Part shown: positions 12,011-23,394 of the stretch, one piece after another
Numbering within the stretch: position 1 is the first letter of the stretch
How the letters are laid out: every line of letters starts with the position of its first letter
Assembly (NCBI RefSeq): GCF_030269925.1
Contig: NC_085107.1
Location: 5,084,001 to 5,148,000 of the forward strand
Direction of reading: 5' to 3'
DNA: 64,000 bases
Source: Bombyx mori
Lineage: Eukaryota > Arthropoda > Insecta > Lepidoptera > Bombycidae
Program-made: the position numbers and the translations under genes
Notes under the pieces: generated by a model
The model's database searches: none
What the model saw: only the letters and a program-made list of their open reading frames with translations
Told to the model about the DNA's origin: nothing

Positions 12011-13330
12011 TACAATAAAACCTAATTTTACCTAACCTAAATTTACTCTCTTTTTCGTATAAAAAATATATATATTACTTAATTATTAAAAACTAATAAA
12101 TTCTTTTGAAACATAAGAATTAATAAAATGAAAATAATAAACGTGACATTAAACCGCGAAAATAGTTTTAAATACCATTTTAATTTCATTTATTTGTATA
12201 GATAATTGTAAGAAAATGTATCGAAGCAAATAATGCATTTATACTTTATTATACAAACAGACAAAGGGCTCGTTTTGTATAGATAAAAATGCAACGCCCA
12301 GTCGTATACAGGTTCATGATCTAGAAATTATCGTTAATGTAACTCTTAATACATATTTGTATAAGATGTTTTTATAATTCTAAAGGACCTGCTTTAATTA
12401 ATTTTTTTGTGTGTCTTTGTATAGGTTAACGGGCGGCTTAAGTTTAAAACAGGATCCAGTAGGACCACGGACCCGGGAGGAACAAATCTTTTGGATCCGT
12501 GATAAAAAAAATCGTTACAATAGTTTCTTTGACAGTTATTAGTCATTGGAACCATTTCGAAAAACTTACGTTATGTATAATATAAAATATTTTTCAATTT
12601 ATAGTTTTGTTTTCAAATCTCGTAAATTCTCAGTAATTCTATTGAAACATGAATTAATTACTCTAAAATCATATTTTAGGCTACATACGCATGGAATCAC
12701 ATAAAACCGATTACCGAGCATATACCTAATTAATAATTTTAATCTCACCTCCCATTCCGAGTTCATATTATTTATCACAATATTAATTAATCACACCCGT
12801 AGACTACTTTATTAGCTACTTCAATATTTTTTCTAAGCAAAAACATAAACATTTTTGTGAAAGAATATTGAACTCATATCATATGTACCTATATGCATGT
12901 TTTCATTTAACATTCCATGTAGGATCGTATCGCATTAATTATGCACAAGAAGGCTTAGAACTCGTACAGTCATGAATGACGCTGCTATAAATATATATAA
13001 CACAAACCAATTTAATATACAGATGAATATTCAATAATTTACGAAAATTAATAAAATATTTTGTTAAATAAACGTAATAAATACGACAAATTTTACTATT
13101 TCTGTAACACTGATAATTAAAGTGTTATCTTTTAAATTAATTTCAAAAAAGTTGATATTATTTGAAAATTTATTAATATAGATTAATTAAAATAATGAAA
13201 AGTTACTGGAACTCGAATCATAAAACACACAAATGACTTACAATTTTCAGAGATAGTACGGAAAACTGCGAAGCAATAGCATTCGGTTCAAACAAAGTTT
13301 GTAGTTTGAAACTAATCTGCAAACTTCTTG
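12011..13330. other. AT-rich sequence, no gene recognised
   Basis: About 1.3 kb of AT-rich sequence with no open frame of note and no recognised repeat, between the R1 relic and the GC-richer promoter region that follows. Confidence 0.5.
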
Positions 13331-13470
13331 TAACGGTCGCTGTCGTTCAACTGGGTTCCGCATTATGAACAGTGTTGAATTTAGATTAGCGTGTTCGCAA
13401 CCGCGATATACCTTTAACCTTTAGGGTTAGGGCAGTGTTTCTAGAGATGTGTTATAAAGGAGGAGCCCTC
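13331..13470 (+). promoter_or_regulatory. Putative promoter with TATA-like box
   Basis: GC content rises sharply relative to the flanks. A TATAAA lies at 13453-13458 and a CTCAGCA initiator-like motif at about 13469-13475. The two are closer together than the usual ~30 bp, so the true start could be a little further downstream. The region precedes the candidate first exon. Confidence 0.4.
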
Positions 13471-13695
13471 AGCACTCGGCTGTTCTCTGCATTAGTAAAT
13501 ACCGCGCCTAAGGCACAGTACATCGAAAATCGATGGGGGAGGGGTGAAAGTCGCGCGTGCGTTCCTCTTCAGCCGACCGCGTGTCGCCGTCGGACCGCCG
13601 CCGCAGCCGCACGCTCGCGACCTGTTTGAACTAAAAGCTCGACTTGTTGCGATCGCCACCTGTTAACTAACTAATGGAGGCACCGTGAACACCAG
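13470..13695 (+). other. Putative non-coding first exon with strong splice donor
   Basis: A CpG-rich stretch (notably 13540-13625) ends at CACCAG followed by GTAAGTTTC, a near-ideal insect splice donor with the intron starting at 13696. The only ATG close to the end (13673) opens a four-codon frame that stops at TGA, so the exon is probably 5' UTR. A second region of the same kind and strand lies at about 62590-63054. No downstream coding exon is recognised in the window. The exact transcription start is unknown. Confidence 0.45.
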
Positions 13696-16600
13696 GTAAG
13701 TTTCTATAATAGTTTTTCAGGCTAAATTTTAAATAAAACTGAACAAAAAAAACTAGGAAGCCCGAGAAAACTCGCCGAAAAAGTTGCCGCGAAGTAAACA
13801 CGCAACTCGCATGCGAAACTATTTGACGGACTTTAGTTTGTTTTTATCATTCTTGAATGGAACTAGTAGTTTTATGGATTTATTCTAGTTAATACAAATA
13901 AGTTGAATTATTTGCATAATGTTTTGTGCAATAGAAGAAATTAATTTAATGGCGCGGTGAACGTTGAAACTTAACTAACCTTAACAAGATTCCGGCATTT
14001 TTGCTGCTTCACTGGCAGACTGCTGGCTGATTTAGGTGTGTCTCTAGGCTCGGGTGTGATGCTTATGGAAATTATATATATATACGCTGAAGGAAAAATA
14101 AATTCTCGAAGAGCGATCCTTCGATTTTCATTTACCTAATTTTTTTAAAGCAATTGTATTATTATTTTAATTATATTACCGTTGTTTTATTTCAAATTAG
14201 AGTCAAACTGAAATAGCAATCAAAAGCTAACCCGTAGGTACCAATCTACAAACATGAAACCTTTCGATCGATGAAAATCGCGCTATGTGGAAAATTGGAT
14301 AACAGCTTATTAATTTCAATATAACATTGTTATTTTGAAACAGACTTGAAGTTTTATAGTGGAAAGTACAAATATTAAGGTTTTTACACAAAAGCATTAT
14401 TTTATTGTTTACATCTGTTGTAGATTATCTCTACAAAAATGTTGCTTCGACCTATATCAAATTTATCATAAATAGTTAATATTTAGTTTGATAACGTGCA
14501 GTGATAAATATTGTTATTTTGTTTTAGACGAGACCCAAACGTTTTCTGTTGACAATCCGTAGGGTGGATGTATTTTATAAACAACAATAATACCTGTAAC
14601 GAAATGACCTTTGCTGTCCTCGGTAAAGCTTAATAGTGCAGAATTTCTATGATTTACACATTTTTATAAATCTAAATAAAGAAAAGCAAATTCCATAATC
14701 TGTTAATTAAATAAAGAAACGTTTTAGGTTTAGAATATTCTTGCTTTTTTGGTTGTTAATTCGTTTTATGTAGATATTTTTCTAGTCATAAATGTTTAAA
14801 ACCAAACTCGGTCTATCCGGTACGAAGTTGTTAACGATAGCGTTATCCGTGAAAATAAAATCAATCAATGTCAATGTCTCAATTGCATTGTTTTAACGAT
14901 TGACGAATGTCTTACCTTTTATACCTGCTTTTATATTAACGTACACGTGTGATCGCTCAGTTGAATTTTTGTAAAATCTTAAATAAGAGTTGTATTTTTG
15001 TTTTGCTAAGTTTGGCAGACGAGCTCACGTTTGGTCTGATCTAGTGTGTTACCGGAGACCGTGACCGCTGCCCATATTGAGCTATAAATTTGAAGACTCA
15101 ATAACGGCTGTAAAAATTTTCCAGCATGACTAAAAATTTTTGCGGCAGAAAAAACTAGTTAAGATCATGGAACTCATTTTTGCAATGTTTGACAACGGTC
15201 GATTCCTACAGAGCAAATATATAACTTTAAATTTCTTCTGTAAATAATAAAATAAAACCAGGAACATCGAACTAAAGCAGAATTTTAAATGTTAACAGAA
15301 ACAAAAACCTTATGAAATATAATTAGGCACAAACCAGACACATTACGTAAAATACACAGATTAATAAAAATAGTATAGAGTAACTCTTTCAAAGCCCTGA
15401 AGTCTTTCGAAATTAATAAAAACGACGCCTTCGACTTCTTCTTTAAAATTTTATGTAAACTTAAGAAAAAATCGATAATGCTCAAGCATTTTAAATGAAA
15501 AGAACGTCTGCGGAGGCGAGTTTCGAGAGGCTTGCAAACGTTCAGTTTGAAAGCTTTATACCAGTAGCAGCAAATTTGGGTACAAGAGACCTAATAAAAA
15601 TTGGAACAAAATGAGTTATATTGAACATTCTTTCATTTATATGTATTGATATCTTATACAAACGGTCATCTAACCTTGGTAACTGTCTGCAAATGACATA
15701 TTAATCTGTTAATGTGATCGTTAACTAAAGATTGTTTATTCATCAATGTCTTCTGTATTATCATGTATAATGGCTTAAACAATTTTGGTTTCCATATCTA
15801 TTTCTCATTTACCTCGAATATGTTAATCTTTTAATTATGAATTTTTAATTATAAATGTTAAATTAAAATTATTTTGTTGCCAGGTAATTTTTTAATTTGC
15901 TCAATAACAAACGAAGAAGTGTTTTTACCATTATAAATATATTTATTTTATTTTAGATGTCTCTACTAAACTGTTTAGAGCTTCTTTATTTACCATAATT
16001 TTGGTTATGGGTTTAAAATAAAAATCATTACGGAAATATAGTGAAATGATTCATGTAATTTACTAATATTCTCCCTCTCGCTCTAATTCCTTTAGGTGGT
16101 ATGCCCTGTATCCCTATGGTGGTTTCAATTAATCTACATCCTCACAAATGGCCGTCAAATAAAATATTTATAAGAATAAACTACGAAAGAGAAACACGAA
16201 GTTTTCCGACTATCAGGCATTCTCTGCGAGTAGGTACCCACTGTAATTAAGATATGCTAACTTAGCGTAATTTCTGTTCCGCATTAAATTTGGATAATGT
16301 TGATGCTTCTCTTTGATAAATAATCAAAAGATTAGGTCTGAATTATAGAGGAAATCGCAGAGTTTATATTATAACGCATCAAATAACTTTGGTTGTCATG
16401 AGTTTACCATAACCTGGCTCGGACAGTTCGTTTTCTATTCTCATGTAAATTCGCGGGGACGCTTGACTGGCCACTTGATACTCATACAACAGATTATTTA
16501 GGGCTTGTTATTCTATTATTAGGGGTAACAGTGTGAATTGAAAATATCATTCTCTTATTATGAATATTCATTATTTTGTACATGTTCGAAAATTCTTGTG

Positions 16601-17415
16601 GTATTGAAATTGAGTGGGGTGGTAAAGAGAAGCGGAGGTTTTTATGGCATTATTCAAGCAGGTGGATGGAAACAAATGATATTCGAACTAAATTATATAG
16701 TTTGGTACCGGGCTATTATTAGGTTTAATATAACATCCTCTATTTTTAATTTAGTTTTCCATATAGTGTTTCTTACTGAAAAGACAGTCTCAGCAGTGAA
16801 TAATGAATATGAAGAGTTTTTGTTCAATAGCATTTTTTTAAAATAAAGAAATGAATACAGCCTTTATGACCCTCTCGCGTATTCTAAAAGATGAGTTGGG
16901 ACTAGCAGTCCTTAAGAGACGCAACGGTAGTAATGCCTTAGCTGATAACATAAAATTTGTACGGTAGTAAAATTAAAATATGTAGCTTGCTAAGTGGTAA
17001 GCAATGAGACTAACAGAAAAATATAGTACTGAACAATACTTTTACTGCTGAGCAATATTATAATAAGCAGAATGACCGCGTTTAAGCTCAAATCTCTACA
17101 AAAGCTTCTCAATAAGTAAGTAGGGTACAACTTTAATCTTTGTTTGAAGAAGGACATGTCATAGCGCTCAGGAAATAAACGTGGTTATTTCCAGAGTCGA
17201 TTGGTCCGTAGGTATTATGAATGAAATCTGCTCCAGTTCCAGCGGATGCTCTGATTGTAAAATAGAGATGTAGGGTTTTCAAACAAATTCTCAAACTGGA
17301 ACTCTTTGGTATGTACAGAGACAGAACCGAAGCTGCTTCGTAGACTCAAAGCTTAATAATGATCCGTGAGATCGAGAGCTTGGAAAATCTATACAAGCTA
17401 TTTCTGTGCTTTTTT
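13696..17415 (+). other. Putative intron or intergenic sequence, no exon recognised
   Basis: AT-rich sequence following the candidate donor at 13695/13696. Apart from a degenerate Bm1 piece near 15010-15145, it shows only short chance frames such as 16538-16846 (102 codons, low complexity, no motif). No acceptor plus open exon could be supported. Confidence 0.4.
15010..15145 (-). repeat. Degenerate Bm1 SINE fragment
   Basis: Motifs GGCAGACGAGCTCACG, GTGTTACCGGAGACC and TGCGGCAGAAA occur in the order expected for an inverted Bm1 copy, with large internal losses. It is an old copy without detectable ends. Confidence 0.35.
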
Positions 17416-17417
17416 TT

Positions 17418-17523
17418 TTCCTTTGTCGTATCACTCTTGTCAGAGCGGTCGTGGTCGTCATTCAGTATCAATGCTGTGGGCAGATGTTGTGCGCCTCACA
17501 AGCAATTGCCACTTCTCCCGGTT
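17418..17523 (-). pseudogene. RTE-like LINE 3' fragment, interrupted by Bm1
   Basis: This segment is clearly similar to 51576-51705 in the same orientation (shared CACTCTTGTCAGAGCGGTCG and GTGGGCAGATG). In the latter the reverse complement encodes the C-terminal end of a LINE endonuclease-reverse transcriptase. Here a Bm1 copy begins at about 17527 and breaks it. No function remains. Confidence 0.55.
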
Positions 17524-17526
17524 CTT

Positions 17527-17782
17527 ACTTTTTTAAATTTTTATTGCTTAGATTGGTGGACGAGGTCACAGCCCACCTGGTGTTAAGTGGTTACTGGAGC
17601 CCATAGACATCTACAGGGTAAATGCGCCACCCACCTTGAGATATAAGTTCTAAGGTCTCAAGTATAGTTACAACGGCTGCCCCACCCTTCAAACCGAAAC
17701 ACATTACTGCTTCACGGCAGAAATAGGTAGGGTGGTGGTACTTACCGGCGCGGACTCGCAAGAGGTCCTACCACCAGTAAAA
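17527..17782 (-). mobile_element. Bm1 SINE, 3' two-thirds
   Basis: An inverted Bm1 copy with its A-rich tail at the left (TTTTTATTGCTTAGA) and its body running to ACCACCAGTA. It includes the conserved GGAGCCCATAGACATCTAC and GCTTCACGGCAGAAATAGG segments. The tRNA-related head is missing, as expected for a 5'-truncated insertion. It sits inside an RTE-like fragment. Confidence 0.8.
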
Positions 17783-17869
17783 AAGTTTCTTATTTTTCTT
17801 CTCTAGCATGGGGGCATACTATAATTTTTTGGACATACCTTCCGGCGAGGAAATGACTCCATAGAGCTC

Positions 17870-17975
17870 CTTTTCGTTCAGATCAAAGTGGAAGGTTGTC
17901 CATACGATAAAGCGACCGAGTCCAGTCGGCAGTTAGCGATTGCTTGCATAAGTGTACCAGGTGTGTGCTTTAAAT
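17870..17975 (+). pseudogene. RTE-like LINE fragment in opposite orientation
   Basis: GAGTCCAGTCGGCAGTTAGCG...TGCATAAGTGTACCAGG, read on the plus strand, matches the reverse complement of about 51685-51745. The same family therefore lies in opposite orientation on either side of the Bm1 copy at 17527-17782. It is short and non-coding today. Confidence 0.45.
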
Positions 17976-18506
17976 GAAATGTAATTAGTACGTGGGATAA
18001 AATATTTACAATAAAAATACGTACCTATATTCATTGATGAGATAAAATTAGACGCAAAAGCTCTAAAACTGAGTATTTTTTCACCTATTTTAAGGAAAGT
18101 AGTAACCTGAAATTTATTTAAATAAACGATTTTTATTTTCGGTTTTTATAAGAGTTTGCCCGCATTTGTGAATCTCTGGGAAGTATTTTCGTTTTTTATA
18201 TATATTAGAGGTGTTCAATTAATAGTGATAATGCTATATATACAATCTCTTTAGAAAGCAAAAAAAACTGGATGACATAGACCAGTCATTACATATAAAA
18301 ATAATAAAAAGCAATCAATTCTGTTTCGTTTTTTAAAAATAGAAGTTATTCGCATGCGTCGTGTCGGAATGTGTTCTTAAAAATGGATAAAATTGAAGTT
18401 CGTGCGATAATAAAATATCTCTGCATGAATTTTTTTACTACGGAGCTAGTAAATCAAGACTCAAGAGCAACATTAGGGGTTCATGCTCCTCCATATTATA
18501 CAGTAG
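17976..18506. other. AT-rich spacer before LINE copy A
   Basis: About 530 bp with no open frame or repeat recognised. It ends in the target-site duplication of LINE copy A. Confidence 0.5.
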
Positions 18507-18515
18507 TGCGTTGGT

Positions 18516-18571
<56 letters not shown>

Positions 18572-18574
<3 letters not shown>

Positions 18575-18799
18575 ATTGAAAGTTTACTGGTGGCCCGAAG
18601 GCCTTTCCAGTTTCACCAGGACAGGTGGGCGAGCAAAGGCTCAGCCAAGAGGGGTGGGATTTGCTAACAACTGCCCGAGCGCCTCCGAAGGAGACCTAAC
18701 AACTCGAGAGCAATTGTTTCGCGAATGAATCTACTACCGGATCGGAATCGCGACCCGCTGAGAAGATCCGGCGAGAAACTCAGCGGGCTGATGCATGGG
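18572..18799 (-). other. 3' UTR of LINE copy A
   Basis: Non-coding stretch between the ORF2 stop and the A-tail. It contains the GAAACTCAGCG and CCGGATCGGAATCGCGACCC motifs. These also appear in the diverged Jockey-type 3' ends at 25060-25695 and 26310-26563, which links all four as relatives. Confidence 0.7.
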
Positions 18800-21682
18800 T
18801 TAGGTTGCACGTCGACCTCTTTGTCGAGTTCGACGAGTACGGTTACCGGGGTCCCTAAGCCTGCCCCTAGTATTAGAGCTGAAGGCATCTAATGCAAAGG
18901 TTATTGGATCTGATGGATCCGTAAGGACGTGTCTAGGGCGTCGACGGTGACTGGCTCCTACATGATCAGGATTCGGGGAGTAGTCAGCGGCGGCAACGAT
19001 AAGGCGATTATCATGACGCATAGCCTTATCGAAGTATCGTTCCGACGCTGACTTCATGTATTTCCGAATTGATTCGAGGCCCAGGTCGTCGTGTAGGTCA
19101 ACGTTCCTCACGAACCACGGAGCCCCGACAGCTAACCTGCAAAAGCGGGATTGTAGGGATTGGAGGGTGTCTATGTGTGTGCGGGCCGCGTGAGCGAACA
19201 CCACACTCGCGTAAGTCATGACGGGCCTTATGCAAGTTTTGTAAAGTGTCACCTTGTTCCGAAGGGACATTTTACTCCGCTTACAGATCATGGGGTAGAG
19301 TCTACCGAGAATAAACGCGGCACGGTCACGGACTGATTTTATATGCGGGCGGAATGTCATCGATGCATCCAGGGTAACGCCCAGGTACTTGACCTTCCTG
19401 GCCCAGGGTATGGGTTGTCTAAAGAGAGTAATCGGGGGTGTGAGATTCCTCCTCCTAATCCGGGAGGAAATCCGTGTGGAGCTTCCCCTCTGAAATAGCA
19501 CCGCAGTACTTTTCGCTGGGTTGATGTCTATGCGCCATTTTCGGAACCACTGTCCTAGGGCTAGGGCTGCGCTCTGAAGCTTCTTCGCGATTAGGGACTT
19601 ATTTCTACTAGAATAGTAAACAGTCGTATCGTCGGCGAATAAAGCTAAATGGGTCGGCGGCGACCGGGGAATATCGTTGACGAATAAGCTAAATAGGAGG
19701 GGTGAGAGGACAGAGCCTTGCGGGACTCCAGCTGTGAGAGGTCGTGGGGAGGAGCGGGTTCCCTCGACTCGATATCGAAAAGAGCGGTTCGACAAGAAGT
19801 CCCGTATGATGAGCACGAGACTATCCGGCACGCCCATGTTGAATAGTTTGAAAATCAAACCGTTGTGCCAGACTTTGTCGAACGCTTTTGCGACGTCGAA
19901 GAAGAGAGCTCCCGTGTATAACGGTTTTGGTCGATTAAGCCCCACAAGAATGTGCTCCGTGAGGCGGTGCACCTGTTGAACGCATGAGTGATTTGTACGG
20001 AATCCGAATTGTTCATCGATGAGAATGCCCTTGGATGAGACGAAGTCTCTGAGGCGTTTGTAGAGCAGACGCTCATACAGTTTGCCTAGAGACATGAGGA
20101 GGCTAATCGGGCGGTAGCTCGTCGGATGATTTTTTGGTTTACCGGGTTTATGTATGCCGATAACGTCCGCTTCTTTCCACACCGCGGGAAAGATACAGTT
20201 CGCCATAGCGGCATTGAAAATAGATGCCAACATCACGATGAGTTGGACGGGTAGAAGTTTAATAACGCGGTTAGATATACAGTCGGAACCGGGAGCCTTG
20301 CGAGGACGTAGGTCTTTGATCAAGTCTTTAACTTCTAACGGGGTGACGGGTGGTAACGCATCCGATGGTGGCAAGGAGGCTCTGCGTTCTACCTCACTGT
20401 CTACTAATTCTACATGAACAGGGTCCACGGATTGAGTGCTGGGCGTGCACTGGGTTTGCAATGTATCGGCCAGCAGCTCTGCTTTTTCGTCATCATCGAA
20501 CGCCGCGAGTCGGCCTGAGGGGCCTACGAGGGGGGGCATAGTTACTACCGTATCCGATTTGAGAGTACGAGCTAAGCGGTAGTAAGACCTTTGGGAGGGC
20601 GCGAGTCCTTCTAAGAAATCAGACCATCTGGCATCTCGGACTTCGGCGATGCGAGACTTTACGTCGCGTTGTAGGGCACGCATTCGAATACGATTTTCCG
20701 CGGTAGGATACCTGTCGTAGGCGCGTATCGAGGCGTTCTTAGCTCTAAGGAGTTCCCTAATATCGTCGGACAATTTGAAGCGGTGAAGGAAGTCCTCCGC
20801 TACAACTTGTTTCGATGACCTATCTAATGTCGAGGTGATGTGTGACGTTAAGATGTCTATGGCTTCAGCGGTATCCTGAGGAGACGGGATAGAGTCCGGG
20901 TTAAACGGGAGCGATGGTGGATCAGATTCAGCCAGGCTGATGCCCAGCGTGTGCCAATCCACCACAGTCCTCGTGACGGGAACGGAATCGGGAGCGCGAC
21001 CGAGCTTCATAACGACGGGACGGTGGTCTGAATCTAACTCTGAAACTACTTCGATCGAGTGTAAGCGCAGAGTTACGTTTTTTAATAACGCTATGTCGAG
21101 TATATCCGGGCGATGCGCGATATTTAGCGGGTAGTGAGTCGGGGTTAGCGGAGCGACGATATCGAAGGCGAGATCATCGACTAAAGCGTCAAGCCGCCTG
21201 CCATTCGGGGTTGTGGTGTGTGAGTTCCACCTGATGTGTTTACAATTTAGGTCGCCCGCCAGAATGACAGAGCTCCCCATACCGAGCAGCGCCTCGATAT
21301 CACTGCTTAGAACGATCTTATCCGGTGGAAGATAAACGGACGCGATAACGATCGGCGCGTGTCCCGTCAGTGAGATTCGGCACACTGATGCTTCGATATT
21401 AGCGAGCGCGGGAGGATCGAGCGGGACGCAATGCAGGGCTCTTCTATAGTAAATGACGGTACCACCACCACGGGCAGAGAGCCTGTCGTTCCTGACCATG
21501 TTATAGTTCGCGATTTTAGGGTCACGGCGCGCGGGCTTAAGTAGGGTCTCCTGCACTAAAAAGATATCAATTTGATGGTCACGCAAAAAGTCAGAAACCT
21601 GATCACGTTGATTTGCGAGACCGTAAGCGTTAAAAAATCCTATCGTCACGGATAGGGGCTTTATTCTACTTATATACGCCAT
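18800..21682 (-). CDS. LINE copy A ORF2: endonuclease and reverse transcriptase, 960 aa
   Basis: This encodes the nicking and target-primed reverse transcription enzyme of the retrotransposon. An apurinic-type endonuclease domain spans about residues 10-225, with Glu45 (VQET), Asp144/Asn146 (AGDLN) and the SDH triad end at 218-220. A reverse transcriptase domain spans about 455-735, with Asp596 (FFDVAKAFD) and the FADD box at 682-685. No RNase H domain follows, as is usual for the Jockey clade. The ATG is fixed by its position three bases after the ORF1 stop (TAA-TCA-ATG), suggesting reinitiation. All listed catalytic residues are intact. However, residue 468 in the PGSDGI fingers motif is Cys here and Gly in copy B, which could weaken the enzyme. 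The frame is full length. The clade call is from motifs, not alignment. Confidence 0.92.
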   Translation of the reverse strand: MAYISRIKPLSVTIGFFNAYGLANQRDQVSDFLRDHQIDIFLVQETLLKPARRDPKIANYNMVRNDRLSARGGGTVIYYRRALHCVPLDPPALANIEASVCRISLTGHAPIVIASVYLPPDKIVLSSDIEALLGMGSSVILAGDLNCKHIRWNSHTTTPNGRRLDALVDDLAFDIVAPLTPTHYPLNIAHRPDILDIALLKNVTLRLHSIEVVSELDSDHRPVVMKLGRAPDSVPVTRTVVDWHTLGISLAESDPPSLPFNPDSIPSPQDTAEAIDILTSHITSTLDRSSKQVVAEDFLHRFKLSDDIRELLRAKNASIRAYDRYPTAENRIRMRALQRDVKSRIAEVRDARWSDFLEGLAPSQRSYYRLARTLKSDTVVTMPPLVGPSGRLAAFDDDEKAELLADTLQTQCTPSTQSVDPVHVELVDSEVERRASLPPSDALPPVTPLEVKDLIKDLRPRKAPGSDCISNRVIKLLPVQLIVMLASIFNAAMANCIFPAVWKEADVIGIHKPGKPKNHPTSYRPISLLMSLGKLYERLLYKRLRDFVSSKGILIDEQFGFRTNHSCVQQVHRLTEHILVGLNRPKPLYTGALFFDVAKAFDKVWHNGLIFKLFNMGVPDSLVLIIRDFLSNRSFRYRVEGTRSSPRPLTAGVPQGSVLSPLLFSLFVNDIPRSPPTHLALFADDTTVYYSSRNKSLIAKKLQSAALALGQWFRKWRIDINPAKSTAVLFQRGSSTRISSRIRRRNLTPPITLFRQPIPWARKVKYLGVTLDASMTFRPHIKSVRDRAAFILGRLYPMICKRSKMSLRNKVTLYKTCIRPVMTYASVVFAHAARTHIDTLQSLQSRFCRLAVGAPWFVRNVDLHDDLGLESIRKYMKSASERYFDKAMRHDNRLIVAAADYSPNPDHVGASHRRRPRHVLTDPSDPITFALDAFSSNTRGRLRDPGNRTRRTRQRGRRAT

Positions 21683-21685
21683 TGA

Positions 21686-23314
21686 TTACCGGCGGAGTGA
21701 GGGGAGGACGTACGTATTTAATGACGCGTATACGTCGGCGTATTCCTGCACAACGGCGATAAAGTGTTGTGCAGTGGAGGCAGCGCGAATGGCGTCGCCC
21801 AAAGCGTTAACGCGCTCAAAGTTGATCGACTGAAAGAAGTCGATCGCTAAAGCGAGATTTTCGGACGCGGTCGGAGGGCAAGTCGCGGGAGAGGGACGAG
21901 TCGCGGGGGCGGGACGAATCGCGGAGGAGGGAGTTGTAGCCGTGTTCGTGTACGGCAGCGGTTTTGCCCAGGCCGACACACTGGGCACCGCCGCCGGAAC
22001 GAACGCTGGCTTAGCCTGCGACGCAGAGGGTGCCGAGGCTTTGATGTCTGGGCCGGAAGCTCGGAGGCGGTTTTGGCGGGCGACGCGGCGATTTATTTTA
22101 GGGGCTCGGGGGCAACCACGGTAATTCGCGGGGTGACCCTGTGTTCGACACAGGACGCAGCTAGGCGGTTCCGTCGCGGTTTTTTGGTCGCGAGCGCAGA
22201 GGGCCGTGGCGTGATCGCCCAAACACTTAACACATCGGGGGCGCGCGTGACAGTTACGGGAAGAGTGCCCGTACAATTGACAGTTATGGCACTGGCTAGG
22301 AGTGCCTTTTTTATGGGGGGCTTCGACAGCGATACCAGAGAGCCTACAGACGGTCTGTGTGTTAAAGATTTTCTTACCCTCGGGGGTAGGCTGGAGAGCG
22401 ACTAGAACCATATTATATGGCTCCCTACCGCGACCGGTGTGCATACGGTGCACAGAATTTACTGGTAGGCCTTGTTCTAACAGGTCGGCTTTTACGAGCT
22501 CTACATCTAACTCTTTAGGGATTCCGCGTATTACAACGCGGAGTTCGCGCTCCTCCTGGAGCGTATACGTATGGAAACTTATACGCTCCTTACGGAGGTA
22601 AGAAGAGAGGGCCCTATGGTCGTCGGGTGTTTGAACCTTAATTTGAATGCCGTTCGCGAGGTTACGGGCATTCGTGAAATTAATATTTTTGGCCTTAAGG
22701 GCCAGGCAAACTCGATCCCAAGCTGCCTTCTCCTGAAGGATAACCGGGGGAGGGGTCTGGGTTTTATTTTGTGCCACCGGACGCGGCGACGGAGTGGCAC
22801 GGGCTGGGGGCGCAACGGGAGTCTGAGGGCGGGGGCGCGACGCGTTCACGGCTTTGCTAATTTTAGCGGCCGCGGGAGCTCGAGACTCCGCGGCACGCTT
22901 CTTACCCTTCTGTACCAGGGTGAATCCATCCGTCGATGAGGCGGGGGCGAGGTCGACCTCCATGTCCGAGTCAGAGTCGGAGCACGAGGAGGCGGGTGCA
23001 GGCGACCTACGAGCAAGTGTAGGTGTTTTAGAGGGCGCGACGGAGGCCGCGGATGATCGCTCAGCTGAAACGATGGTCACGGCGGACGACGCAGCAACTT
23101 TTCTCGCCAGTATAGGCGACACGGGAGCGGCAGGCACGACAGAGGCTGCGGTGCTCAATGCAGAAGCTCTGCACGCAGGTACAGGCGACGCAGGAGCAGC
23201 GAGCGCGGCGGAGTCCTCGAGAGGGCTCGCAGTGTGATTGGCCTTGAAGGCCAGAAACTCTGAGGCGAGCTGTGGGTGGCGAAGTCGGAGGAATTCCGCG
23301 AATACAGCGTCCAT
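21686..23314 (-). CDS. LINE copy A ORF1: Gag-like nucleic-acid-binding protein with three zinc knuckles, 542 aa
   Basis: The first in-frame ATG is at 23312-23314 (MDAVFAEF). The open frame extends 15 codons further upstream, but only to a GTG, so the ATG is preferred. The N-terminal third is Ala/Pro/Ser-rich and probably disordered, with an acidic Ser-Asp patch. A folded region around residues 205-300 resembles the domain that precedes the knuckles in Jockey-type ORF1. Three CCHC knuckles follow at about 342-355 (C-X2-C-X4-H-X4-C), 361-373 (C-X2-C-X3-H-X4-C) and 386-401 (C-X2-C-X4-H-X6-C), the spacing series typical of Jockey. Such proteins coat the retrotransposon RNA and guide it to the nucleus. 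A Pro-rich repeat lies after the knuckles and is shorter than in copy B. Confidence 0.9.
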   Translation of the reverse strand: MDAVFAEFLRLRHPQLASEFLAFKANHTASPLEDSAALAAPASPVPACRASALSTAASVVPAAPVSPILARKVAASSAVTIVSAERSSAASVAPSKTPTLARRSPAPASSCSDSDSDMEVDLAPASSTDGFTLVQKGKKRAAESRAPAAAKISKAVNASRPRPQTPVAPPARATPSPRPVAQNKTQTPPPVILQEKAAWDRVCLALKAKNINFTNARNLANGIQIKVQTPDDHRALSSYLRKERISFHTYTLQEERELRVVIRGIPKELDVELVKADLLEQGLPVNSVHRMHTGRGREPYNMVLVALQPTPEGKKIFNTQTVCRLSGIAVEAPHKKGTPSQCHNCQLYGHSSRNCHARPRCVKCLGDHATALCARDQKTATEPPSCVLCRTQGHPANYRGCPRAPKINRRVARQNRLRASGPDIKASAPSASQAKPAFVPAAVPSVSAWAKPLPYTNTATTPSSAIRPAPATRPSPATCPPTASENLALAIDFFQSINFERVNALGDAIRAASTAQHFIAVVQEYADVYASLNTYVLPSLRR

Positions 23315-23394
23315 GATCGCTGAGTACCCAGGTGGGGCGGCCCCGGGTCTTGAAAACACTCGCCTTGCGGCGAGGCCCCAACTTCTCGGACCTG

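Noticed and set aside
12030..12048. CCTAACCTAA as telomeric repeat
   Set aside because: Only two CCTAA units occur. That is far too few for an insect TTAGG array.
13435..13629. 64-codon frame over the candidate first exon
   Set aside because: It begins with GTG, ends before the splice donor and is Arg/Ala-rich only because the DNA is GC-rich. A 5' UTR is more likely.
18371..18667. 98-codon frame containing a long Phe run
   Set aside because: It simply reads through the T-run that is the LINE A-tail on the other strand.
21942..23237. Several plus-strand frames of 60-127 codons inside LINE ORF1
   Set aside because: They are antisense shadows of the GC-rich ORF1. The same frames recur in copy B because the DNA is the same.
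23315..23359. Upstream start for LINE ORF1 (15 extra codons)
   Set aside because: The codon at 23357-23359 is GTG. The first ATG is at 23312-23314, and copy B has the same arrangement.
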